Source of the DNA: Pseudomonadota bacterium
Lineage (GTDB): Bacteria > Myxococcota_A > Polyangia > Haliangiales > Haliangiaceae
Length of the DNA: 52,303 nucleotides
Direction of reading: 5' to 3'
NCBI GenBank assembly: GCA_026387715.1
Contig: JAPLLF010000226.1
Location: 1-52,303, forward strand
Below the pieces are notes generated by a model. That model was not told the DNA's origin, did no database searches, and saw only the letters and a program-made list of their open reading frames with translations. Made by a program: the position numbers and the translations under genes. This document shows, in pieces, positions 24,646 to 32,067 of the stretch (the stretch's first letter is position 1; each line of letters opens with the position of its first letter).

Positions 24646-25442
24646 CGATTCGGCCGTGATCTCGATCTGTTAAGAGGGGTTTCCCCCGCTCCATGGATCG
24701 GCAGCAACGGCTCGGGATCGATGGGCTTTCCGTCGTGTCGCAGCTCGAAGTGTAGGTGCGGACCCGTGGAGTAGCCGGTCGTCCCGACCTTGCCTACGTG
24801 GTCGCCGGCCTCCACCTTGGCGCCGACGGCCACGTCGACCGCGGACAGGTGGGCGTATCGGGTCTCGTACCCGGAGGGGTGCTTGATGATGACGAGGTTG
24901 CCGTAGGTGCCCGCGGGTCCGGCGTGGGTCACCGTGCCGGGTGCGGCCGCGGACACCGGGGTGCCCTGGGTCGCCGCGAGATCGAACCCCGGATGGTTGA
25001 TCATCGCGTGCTTGATCTGATCGTTGCGCATGCCGTAGCCCGAGCTGGCGCGGCCCACGACGGGCATCTGCAGCCGTGGGGCGCCCGGCAGATCCGCGAG
25101 CTCGGGGCCGAGCTCCGAGCTGGGCTGTGCGCCGAGCGGGACGTCGTGGGGTGCGGCCAGGCCGGGCAGGGCGGTGCCGTCACCACCGAGCTGCTTGGCG
25201 AACATCTGGGCCATGCCCACGCCGCCGGCGCCCGACATCTTGTCGGCGATCGCCTCGTCGAACATGCCCTTGAACGTGTCCCCTGCGAACCCGCCGTCGA
25301 CGCCCGTGCCCGCGGGCCGCGACTCGCTGAGCAACCGACGCAGGAAGAACGCCTCGAGCTGCTTGGCGGCGGTCGCCGCGTCACGGGCGCGCGTCCTGGC
25401 GGGATCGGGGGGCGCGCCCACGCCTGGCAACGCGTCCTTCAC
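24642..25442 (-). CDS. flgJ: FlgJ-type rod protein fused to an M23 peptidase
   Basis: Residues about 18-85 are the FlgJ rod-binding domain (AAKQLEAFFLRRLLSESRP, GGFAGDTFKGMFDEAIADKM). In place of the GH73 muramidase found in enteric FlgJ, residues about 130-245 are an M23/LytM endopeptidase with its zinc ligands: H150 and D154 (HPGFD), H198 (RYAHLS) and H229/H231 (GPHLHFE). The protein should cap the growing rod and cut cross-links in peptidoglycan so that the rod can pass. It has no signal peptide, as expected for a type III-exported protein. GTG 25442 overlaps the flgI stop; its stop overlaps the flgM start. Confidence 0.92.
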   Translation of the reverse strand: MKDALPGVGAPPDPARTRARDAATAAKQLEAFFLRRLLSESRPAGTGVDGGFAGDTFKGMFDEAIADKMSGAGGVGMAQMFAKQLGGDGTALPGLAAPHDVPLGAQPSSELGPELADLPGAPRLQMPVVGRASSGYGMRNDQIKHAMINHPGFDLAATQGTPVSAAAPGTVTHAGPAGTYGNLVIIKHPSGYETRYAHLSAVDVAVGAKVEAGDHVGKVGTTGYSTGPHLHFELRHDGKPIDPEPLLPIHGAGETPLNRSRSRPNR

Positions 25443-26542
25443 AGCGTCTCCAGGCTCGCGCGCAGGGCGCCGGAGGCCTTGAGGGCGCGCAGGATCGACA
25501 CCAGATCGCGCGGCTTGGCGCCGAGCGCGGCGAGCGCGGCGGCGACGTCTCCCACGGTGCCGGCCTTGGCCATCACGCGGATCGGGTTGTCCTGCTCCTT
25601 CACGGTGACCTTGGTCTTGGGGACGACCTTGGTCTCGCCGGCGCCGAACGGGGCGGTCGGCTGGGACGCCGCGGGCGCCTCCTCGATGTCGATCGTGAGC
25701 GCGCCGAAGCTGATGGCGGCGGCGCGCAGCGTGACGGCCTCGCCGACGACGATGGTGCCGGTCTTCTCGTCGATGATGACCTTGGCCTTGAGGTCGGGCT
25801 CGACCTCGATCGCCTCGAGCTTCGCGATCAAGGCGGGGACGTTGCTCCGGGCCTCGGGCTTGATCGCGACCGCGATCGACGCGGCGTCGATGGTGCGCGC
25901 GGCGCCCGCGCCGAGCACGGCGTCGATCGCGGCGGTGACCCGCGAGGCGGTGGTGAAGTCGGGGACGCCGAGCACGAACACGATCTCCTTCGCCGGCATC
26001 ACCGTCGGCGCCGCCGCCTCGACGATCGCGCCGCCCGGGATCCGGCCGACGGTGACGTGGTTGGTCTTGGTCGACGATCCGGAGCCGCCCTCGGCGACGA
26101 ACCCGCCGACCGACAGCGCGCCCTGGACGAGGGCCCACGTGTTGCCGTCGGGGCCCTTGAGCGGGGCGACGAGCAGCGTGCCCCCGGCGAGGCTCTTGGC
26201 GTTGCCGATCGAGGACACGGTGACGTCGAACCCCATGCCGGGCTTGGCGAACGCGGGGAGCTCGGCGGTGATCGCGACCGCGGCGATGTTCTTGGCCTTG
26301 ATCTCGTTGGGGTCGACCGTGACGCCGAGCCGCTTGAGCATCTTGGCGAGCGAGCTGCGCACCATCGGCGAGCGCGCGTCGTCGCCGCTGCCGTCGAGCC
26401 CGACCACGAGGCCGAACCCGGTGAGGTGGTTGTCGCGGACCCCGGCGATCGTCGCGAGGTCCTTGATGCGATCGGCGTGGGCGGCCCCGACGTAGCCCAA
26501 GAGCGACAGGGTCAGGGTCACGGTCCAGCAGAGGGCCCGCAT
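25439..26542 (-). CDS. flgI: FlgI, flagellar P-ring protein
   Basis: The 367-residue protein has a Sec signal peptide (MRALCWTVTLTLSLLGYVGA then AHA) and the FlgI sequence RIKDLATIAGVRDNHLTGFG LVVGLDG-type start, TRSSLAKMLKRLGV-like region, and the VVGEAVTL and DLVSILRALKASGALRASLE C-terminal signatures. FlgI forms the periplasmic P ring, anchored to peptidoglycan around the rod. Its start shares bases with the flgH stop, and its stop is coupled to flgJ. Confidence 0.97.
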   Translation of the reverse strand: MRALCWTVTLTLSLLGYVGAAHADRIKDLATIAGVRDNHLTGFGLVVGLDGSGDDARSPMVRSSLAKMLKRLGVTVDPNEIKAKNIAAVAITAELPAFAKPGMGFDVTVSSIGNAKSLAGGTLLVAPLKGPDGNTWALVQGALSVGGFVAEGGSGSSTKTNHVTVGRIPGGAIVEAAAPTVMPAKEIVFVLGVPDFTTASRVTAAIDAVLGAGAARTIDAASIAVAIKPEARSNVPALIAKLEAIEVEPDLKAKVIIDEKTGTIVVGEAVTLRAAAISFGALTIDIEEAPAASQPTAPFGAGETKVVPKTKVTVKEQDNPIRVMAKAGTVGDVAAALAALGAKPRDLVSILRALKASGALRASLETL

Positions 26543-27252
26543 CAGAACGGCCAGATCTTGCTGAGGGCCCGACCGAACCAGTTGCGCCGCTGGGTATCGC
26601 TGATGTCGCCGCGACCCGTGTACTCGATCTCGGCATCGGCGATCCGCGAGCTCGGCACCGAGTTGTCCTCGGCGATGTCGATCCGTCGCACGATGCCGCT
26701 GACGTAGATGTGCTTCTCCTCGTGGCCGACCATCACGACCTTGGTCCCCTCGATGAACAGGTCGCCGTTCGCGAGGACCTGCATCACGCGCACGGGCAAC
26801 GTCGCGGTGACCTGGCCCTGGCGCGCGACGGCGCCGTTGCCGGTGAACTTCTGCTCCGACGTCGAGTTGAACAGCGTCGCGGGATCGACGCCGGGAAACT
26901 TCTTCTGCAGCGCGGCGACGAAGCCGAGCGCCGCGGGCAACCCGTACTGCGTGTTGTCCGACTTGTTGAGCTTGGTGTCGGCCTGGCTGGTCGCGAGATC
27001 CTTCTCGTCGATCCGCACCACGACCAGATCGCCGACGCGGGAGGCGACGGCGTCCTCGAACAGGCCGGGGGAGTTGTCGGCGTACAGGCTGCCGTTCTGG
27101 GCGACGCTGCGCGTCCCGAACGTGCCGGGATCGAGCTTGCGATGCTTCGGCGTGTACGGCGCGATGTGCGGCGCGCACGCGCCTAGCGCCAGCGCGATCA
27201 GTGAGGTGATCAACGAGATGATCAGCGCGGTGCGCGAGGTGACGGATTTCAT
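26542..27252 (-). CDS. flgH: FlgH, flagellar L-ring lipoprotein
   Basis: The 236-residue protein has a lipoprotein signal with canonical lipobox LGAC (Cys25-26). Conserved FlgH features are SLYADNSPGLFEDAVASRVG DLVVVRI-type N-terminal motif, the ATLPVRVMQVLANGDLFIEG core and VSGIVRRIDIAEDNSVPSSR with the end IADAEIEYTGRGDI. It forms the outer-membrane bushing of the flagellum, which shows the organism has an LPS-type outer membrane. It sits 10 bp after flgA. Confidence 0.97.
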   Translation of the reverse strand: MKSVTSRTALIISLITSLIALALGACAPHIAPYTPKHRKLDPGTFGTRSVAQNGSLYADNSPGLFEDAVASRVGDLVVVRIDEKDLATSQADTKLNKSDNTQYGLPAALGFVAALQKKFPGVDPATLFNSTSEQKFTGNGAVARQGQVTATLPVRVMQVLANGDLFIEGTKVVMVGHEEKHIYVSGIVRRIDIAEDNSVPSSRIADAEIEYTGRGDISDTQRRNWFGRALSKIWPF

Positions 27253-27262
27253 GGCGGTGCTC

Positions 27263-27886
27263 CTAGTCCTGGCCGACGACGACCGATCCGACTGCGACAA
27301 GCGTGCCGTGCACGATCGCGTTGGACGACGCCAGCCGCACGGTCGCGGGCTGCCCGACGCGCGCGGCGAGCTCGAGAGTGCCGGATCCTTTGACGCGCAC
27401 CCGTCCCCGGTGAACCTCCACTGACACCTGGGTACCGCGCGCCTGCGGCGCGGGCATCGCGACGTCCTGGGCCGCGATCGCGGCGTGCGCGGCGATCGCG
27501 CGCACGACCGTCGCGCCGGTGAGGTCACCCGGCGCCGCGGTCCCGGCGCGCTCCACGATCTCGAAGTCGGCGGCCTCGATCGTCGCGTTGGGCGCGAGCG
27601 CGTGGGTGGCGAGCGCGACCTTGACGAGCTTGCCGAACGTGACGGGAACCCAGCGCGACTTGCCCTTGATGTAGACGCGGATGCTCTGGCGGCCGACGCG
27701 GATGTCGCGGGGGGCTTCCAGCGCGACGGTCTCGGCCGAAACATCCAGGGTGTCGTGCACCGTGACGATCCCGATGCCGGCCGGCACGACGAGGCGCGCG
27801 CGGACGACCGCGTCGAGCGACTCGGCGGACGCCGTGCGCGTGGCGAACCACGCGAGCAGCCCGAGGACGCCAACCTTCACGCTCAT
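27263..27886 (-). CDS. flgA: FlgA, P-ring assembly chaperone
   Basis: The 207-residue protein has a signal peptide (MSVKVGVLGLLAWFATRTAS, cleavage after ASA) and the SAF-type C-terminal domain of FlgA (from about residue 85), with VKVALATHALAPNATIEAAD F-type and a final VRLASSNAIVHGTLVAVGSV. FlgA assists FlgI polymerisation in the periplasm. It overlaps the flgG stop by 4 bp. Confidence 0.88.
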   Translation of the reverse strand: MSVKVGVLGLLAWFATRTASAESLDAVVRARLVVPAGIGIVTVHDTLDVSAETVALEAPRDIRVGRQSIRVYIKGKSRWVPVTFGKLVKVALATHALAPNATIEAADFEIVERAGTAAPGDLTGATVVRAIAAHAAIAAQDVAMPAPQARGTQVSVEVHRGRVRVKGSGTLELAARVGQPATVRLASSNAIVHGTLVAVGSVVVGQD

Positions 27887-28665
27887 CGCAGCTGCGCCGT
27901 CTGACCGAGCATCTCGTCGGCCGCCTTGACCACGCGCGAGTTCACCTCGTACGCGCGCTGCCCGGAGATCAGATCGATCATCTCCTGCACGACGTTGACG
28001 TTGCTGACCTCGAGCATGCTCTGGCGCATCGTGCCGGCGCCGCCTTCGCCCGGCGAGCCGAGCACGGCGGAGCCCGAGGCGACGGTCTCCTTGAACATCG
28101 TGCCACCCGCGGCGGCGAGGCCGGCCGGGTTGGCGAACGTCGCGATCTGGATCGTCCCGAGGTCGGCGGGCTGCGCCTGTCCCGGGATCGTCGCCGACAC
28201 CTGGCCGGTCGCCGAGATCGAGATCGCCTGGGCCTCGGGCGGCACCGTGACGTCGCCGACCGGGAAGCCCTCGGTGGTCACAAGGCGTCCCTCCGCGTTG
28301 AGCTGGAGCGCGCCGTTGCGCGTGTAGCCGGTGGTCCCGTCGGGGAGCGTCACCGGCAGGAAGCCGTGGCCCTCGATCGCGAGATCGAGCGGGTTGCCGG
28401 TCTGGTGGAGCTCGCCCTGGCCGAGCTCGCGGGTCGTCGCGACGAGGCGCGTGCCGAGGCCGACCTCGGTGCCGGTCGGCGTGCTCGTGCCGGCGCCCGT
28501 CGGGGCGCCCGCGGGGCGCAGCGTCTGGTACATGAGGTCGGCGAACTCGGCGCGCTCCTTCTTGAAGCCGTTGGTCGAGACGTTCGCGATGTTGTTGGCC
28601 GTGACGTCGAGCTTGGTCTGCTGGGCTTCCATGCCCGACGCGGCGGTGGCGAGTGAGCGAAACAT
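27883..28665 (-). CDS. flgG: FlgG, distal rod protein
   Basis: The 260-residue rod protein starts FRSLATAASGMEAQQTKLDV and has the NNIANVSTNGFKKERAEF motif, the long GNPLDLAIEGHGFLPVTLPDG stretch and the C-terminal NVNVVQEMIDLISGQRAYEV with AADEMLG, exactly the FlgG pattern and length. It forms the distal part of the drive shaft. It lies 18 bp after flgF. Confidence 0.97.
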   Translation of the reverse strand: MFRSLATAASGMEAQQTKLDVTANNIANVSTNGFKKERAEFADLMYQTLRPAGAPTGAGTSTPTGTEVGLGTRLVATTRELGQGELHQTGNPLDLAIEGHGFLPVTLPDGTTGYTRNGALQLNAEGRLVTTEGFPVGDVTVPPEAQAISISATGQVSATIPGQAQPADLGTIQIATFANPAGLAAAGGTMFKETVASGSAVLGSPGEGGAGTMRQSMLEVSNVNVVQEMIDLISGQRAYEVNSRVVKAADEMLGQTAQLR

Positions 28666-28683
28666 GTGGGACTCCTGGCTGCG

Positions 28684-29403
28684 TTACTTGGGTCCGCCGA
28701 GATCGCGCGCGGCGCGACTCTCGACGTCGTGATAGCTCTGGATGACGCGCATCAACGATTCGTAGGTGCGGGATACCTTCACGAGATCGACGACGCCGCG
28801 GACGACGTTGACGTTGGATCCCTCGAGCATGCCGGCGTGGATCTTCGGGGCGTCGCCGGTCGTCAAGGCGGGGGCGGTCGTGGAGAACAGCGTGCCACCC
28901 TCGCGCTTCATCAGCGACGGGGTGAACCGCGCGACGTCGAGCTTGCCGGCGACGACGCCGTCGGCGCTGATCGTGCCGTCGACCGCGACGGCGACGACGG
29001 AGGCGTCGGGCGGCAGCGCGATCGGCGCGCCGCCCGTGCCGAGGACCGGCAGGTTGTCGGCGGTGACGAGCTGGTGCTGCTCGTCGACGTGGAAGTTGCC
29101 CGCGCGGGTGTAACGCGTGCCCTGCGGGGACTGCACGGTGAAGTAGCCGTCGCCGTCGAGCGCGAGGTCCAGCGGGTTGTCGGTCTGCTGCATCGCGCCC
29201 GACTGCTGATCGATGCGCGTGGTCCCGTTGTCGACCATCGCGGTGTCCGCCGAGCGGGCCTGGCCGAGCATCTCGCGGAACGTGACCTTGTCGCCGTGGA
29301 AGCCGGCGGTCGACGCGTTCGCGATGTTGTTCGCGGTCGCGTCGAGCGCGTTGGACTGGGCGATCGCGCCGGCGGTGGCGACGTACAGCCCGCTCGAGCT
29401 CAT
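28684..29403 (-). CDS. flgF: FlgF, proximal rod protein
   Basis: The 239-residue protein starts SSSGLYVATAGAIAQSNALD with NNIANASTAGFHGDKVTF, has DNPLDLALDGDGYFTVQSPQ, and ends with EGSNVNVVRGVVDLVKVSRT YESLM-type sequence, which identifies FlgF. It belongs to the proximal rod together with FlgB and FlgC. The start overlaps the fliA stop by 4 bp. Confidence 0.95.
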   Translation of the reverse strand: MSSSGLYVATAGAIAQSNALDATANNIANASTAGFHGDKVTFREMLGQARSADTAMVDNGTTRIDQQSGAMQQTDNPLDLALDGDGYFTVQSPQGTRYTRAGNFHVDEQHQLVTADNLPVLGTGGAPIALPPDASVVAVAVDGTISADGVVAGKLDVARFTPSLMKREGGTLFSTTAPALTTGDAPKIHAGMLEGSNVNVVRGVVDLVKVSRTYESLMRVIQSYHDVESRAARDLGGPK

Positions 29404-30146
29404 GCGGCCTCGTCGTCGGCGGTGGCGCCGTCGGCCTTCTCGATCTCCGCGCGGAGCCGCGCGATCGCGCGGCCGTGGAGCTGGCAGACGCGCGAGGTCG
29501 TGACCCCGAGCACCTGGGCGATCTCGGAGTAGGTGAGCTCGTCGTTGTAATAGAGCGACAGGATCAGGATGTCGCGCTGGTCGACGGCGCCGATCCGGCC
29601 GAGCGCGGCGCGGACCTTGGTCATCGCCTCGCGCTTGCCGGCGGCGTCCTCGGGGGACTCGGCGTCGGGCCCGCTCGGCAGCGACGCCTCGTCGTTGCCC
29701 TCGAGGGCGCCGACCGTGACGTGCACGAGCTGCTCGAGGTTCGCGCGGTAGTCGTCGAGCGTGACGCCGAGCTTGTCGGCGACCTGCTCGTCGGACGGCG
29801 GCGCGCCGGTCGCGTGCTCGAGCTGCTGGATCGTCGCGCCGATCTTGCGCGCCATCTGGCGCACGCGACGCGGCATGATGTCACCGCGCCGCAGCTCGTC
29901 GAGGACGGCGCCGCGGATGCGCTTCTCGGCGAACGCGATGAACGGCTCGTTGCGGGAGTCGTCATAGCGCTCGGCGGCCTCGGTGAGCCCCAGCATGCCG
30001 GCCGCGACGAGATCCTCGCGCGAGATCCAGTCGGGGCACCGTCTCGCCATGCGCAGCGAGATGCGGCGCGCGGCGTCGACGTTTTCGGCGATCAGGCGAT
30101 CGCGCTCGGGGGACGGACGGCGGATCTGTGCGGCGTATGCCTTCAT
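29400..30146 (-). CDS. fliA: Flagellar sigma factor FliA (sigma-28)
   Basis: The 248-residue sigma-70 family factor has region 2 (DLVAAGMLGLTEAAERYDDS), the KRIRGAVLDELRRGDIMPRR stretch diagnostic of FliA/WhiG, region 3 (PPSDEQVADKLGVTLDDY) and region 4 with helix-turn-helix (YSEIAQVLGVTTSRVCQLHG). It directs late flagellar transcription, usually flagellin and hook-associated genes, and is antagonised by FlgM encoded 5 kb downstream. It overlaps flhG and flgF by 4 bp each. Confidence 0.96.
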   Translation of the reverse strand: MKAYAAQIRRPSPERDRLIAENVDAARRISLRMARRCPDWISREDLVAAGMLGLTEAAERYDDSRNEPFIAFAEKRIRGAVLDELRRGDIMPRRVRQMARKIGATIQQLEHATGAPPSDEQVADKLGVTLDDYRANLEQLVHVTVGALEGNDEASLPSGPDAESPEDAAGKREAMTKVRAALGRIGAVDQRDILILSLYYNDELTYSEIAQVLGVTTSRVCQLHGRAIARLRAEIEKADGATADDEAA

Positions 30147-31000
30147 CGGGAGACTCCTTCTGCGAGCGTGCGAAGCCAGCGGCCGGTCGTGGGAGCGGCT
30201 GCCGCGAGGGTGCGGGTGAGGTGCGTGATGGCGCGCGCGGCGGGCGAGTCGGGCGCGTGGACGACGAGCGGGACGCCGATCTGCGCCGCCTCGGAGACGG
30301 CGGGGTCGGCGGGGATCGGCGGGAGGGCGGTGATCTCGAGGTCGAGGAACCGCGTGACCAGCGCGCCGAGCCGCGCCGACAGCTCGTCGGCCTGCGCGCG
30401 CGAGACCACGCGGTTGGGCACGATGTAGGCGTGGCGCAGGCCCTGCTCGACGGAGAGCACCTTGAGGCAGGCGTAGGCGTCGGCCATCGACAGCGGCTCG
30501 GGGTTGACGACGACGATCGTGTCGCTGGTCGCGCCGGCGAACGTGGTCTGCGCCTGGCCGATGCCGGCGGCGATGTCGAACACCAGGGTGTCGAACTCGC
30601 GGGCCAGCTCGGCGACCATCTCGAGGATCCGGCGGAGGCCGACGGGCCCGAGCGTCGCGAGCAGGTAGCTGCCGTTGAGCGCGGGGAGCAGCTGGATGCC
30701 ATGCGCCCCGACCAGGACGTCGCGGATCGGGGTGCCCCCGAGCGCGTCGAGCAGGCTCTTGTCGGGTGCGATCCCGAGCAGGAGGTTGAGGTCGGCCATG
30801 CCGAGGTCGGTGTCGACCATCAAGGTGCGGGCGCCGGTGCGCGCCTGTGCGATGGCAAGATTGACGGCGATCGTGCTCTTGCCGACACCGCCTTTGCCCC
30901 CGGTGATGGCGTACGCGCGCCGTCCAGGAGCGCTCGTCACCGACGGAGACGACGGCTTGCCGTCACGAAGAACACGAAGGGTTGCGGCTTGGTCTGTCAC
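30143..31000 (-). CDS. flhG: FlhG/FleN MinD-like ATPase, flagellar number control
   Basis: The 285-residue ParA/MinD-family ATPase has a deviant Walker A motif GKGGVGKST (35-43), the switch LMVDTDLGMADLNLLLG, and the FlhG pattern of VNPEPLSMADAYACLKVLS. FlhG limits the number of polar flagella and works with FlhF, the upstream gene. GTG 31000 overlaps the flhF stop by 4 bp; the N-terminal 28-residue lead contains a basic stretch that in homologues activates the FlhF GTPase. Confidence 0.95.
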   Translation of the reverse strand: MTDQAATLRVLRDGKPSSPSVTSAPGRRAYAITGGKGGVGKSTIAVNLAIAQARTGARTLMVDTDLGMADLNLLLGIAPDKSLLDALGGTPIRDVLVGAHGIQLLPALNGSYLLATLGPVGLRRILEMVAELAREFDTLVFDIAAGIGQAQTTFAGATSDTIVVVNPEPLSMADAYACLKVLSVEQGLRHAYIVPNRVVSRAQADELSARLGALVTRFLDLEITALPPIPADPAVSEAAQIGVPLVVHAPDSPAARAITHLTRTLAAAAPTTGRWLRTLAEGVSR

Positions 31001-32067
31001 GCTGCTGCTCGCTTACCGAGCACGCCGGATGCCAGGTCGAGGAGGCGCACGGTGGTCGGCGACTCGAGATCCTCGGGGACCGCCTGCCCCGTGGTGACCC
31101 ACGTGATCGACAGGCCGAGCCGACCCGGCGCGGCGAGGAGATCGGGGAGCTCGCCGATCACCTCGTCGAGCTTGGTGACGAGCAGGCGTGTCGGATGAAG
31201 GGGCGCATGTCGGCGCGCCAGCTCGTCGAGCTGAGTGGGCGTCGAGGCCGCGGGGGCGACGAGGTGGATCTCGATCGCGGGCAGCGAGGGCAGCGCCGCG
31301 GCGAGCTCGTCGATCACGGCGGCCGCCTGCAGCGGCGAGCGACCGGCGGTGTCGATCAGCGTGAGCTCGTGATCGCCCTGCTCGAGGACCTCGCCCAACT
31401 CGGAGATCGAGCCGACGACCTGGAGCGGCACGCCGATCAGGTCGGCGAACGTGCGGATCTGATCGACCCCACCGACGCGGTAGTTGTCGAGCGTGATGAT
31501 GTTGACGCTGCGCTGCTCGATCAGCGCGGCCTGCGCGGCGAGCTTCGCGATCGTCGTCGTCTTGCCGGCGCCGGTCGGGCCGACGAGCATGAGGATGCGC
31601 CCGCGGCTCGGCGCGACGAGCGGCGTCGGCGGCTTGGCCACCGGCGGCGGCGTGAACTGGGTGGCCTGCTGGAACGCGGGCGCACGCGGGGCGGGCGCGG
31701 GCGTTGGCACGCGCAGGTTCTCGACGAGCTTGCGGAGCTCGGCGACCTCGTTGCGCAGCTCGCGGTTGTCGGTGCTGGAGCGCACGAGCGCCCGCAGCGA
31801 TCGGAGCTCGCCGCGGATCTTGTCGACGTCCTCGGTGACCTGCGGGGTGGGCGCGGGTGCCGACGCCGCGTAGCGGCTGCGCAGCGATGGCGGCGGCGCC
31901 GCGTCGGCTTCGTCGTCGATCGCGGCCGAGATCTCGCAGCCCGTCGCGCCGAGCAGGCCGCGCCGGATCTGCCGGGTCGACACGATCACCGCGTCGTCGC
32001 CGAGCTCGGCCTTCACCTTGGAGAGCGCCTCGCGCATCGTCGCGCCCTCGAACTTCATGATCTTCAT
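30997..32067 (-). CDS. flhF: FlhF, SRP-like GTPase for polar flagellar placement
   Basis: The 356-residue protein has a basic N-terminal domain (MKIMKFEGATMREALSKVKA), a Pro/Ala-rich linker (about 60-155), and the NG GTPase domain with G1 GPTGAGKT (163-170), NIITLDNYRVGGVDQI, DTAGRSP (G3) and VTKLDE (G4). FlhF recruits the first basal-body components to the cell pole. It is coupled to flhA upstream and flhG downstream. Confidence 0.96.
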   Translation of the reverse strand: MKIMKFEGATMREALSKVKAELGDDAVIVSTRQIRRGLLGATGCEISAAIDDEADAAPPPSLRSRYAASAPAPTPQVTEDVDKIRGELRSLRALVRSSTDNRELRNEVAELRKLVENLRVPTPAPAPRAPAFQQATQFTPPPVAKPPTPLVAPSRGRILMLVGPTGAGKTTTIAKLAAQAALIEQRSVNIITLDNYRVGGVDQIRTFADLIGVPLQVVGSISELGEVLEQGDHELTLIDTAGRSPLQAAAVIDELAAALPSLPAIEIHLVAPAASTPTQLDELARRHAPLHPTRLLVTKLDEVIGELPDLLAAPGRLGLSITWVTTGQAVPEDLESPTTVRLLDLASGVLGKRAAA

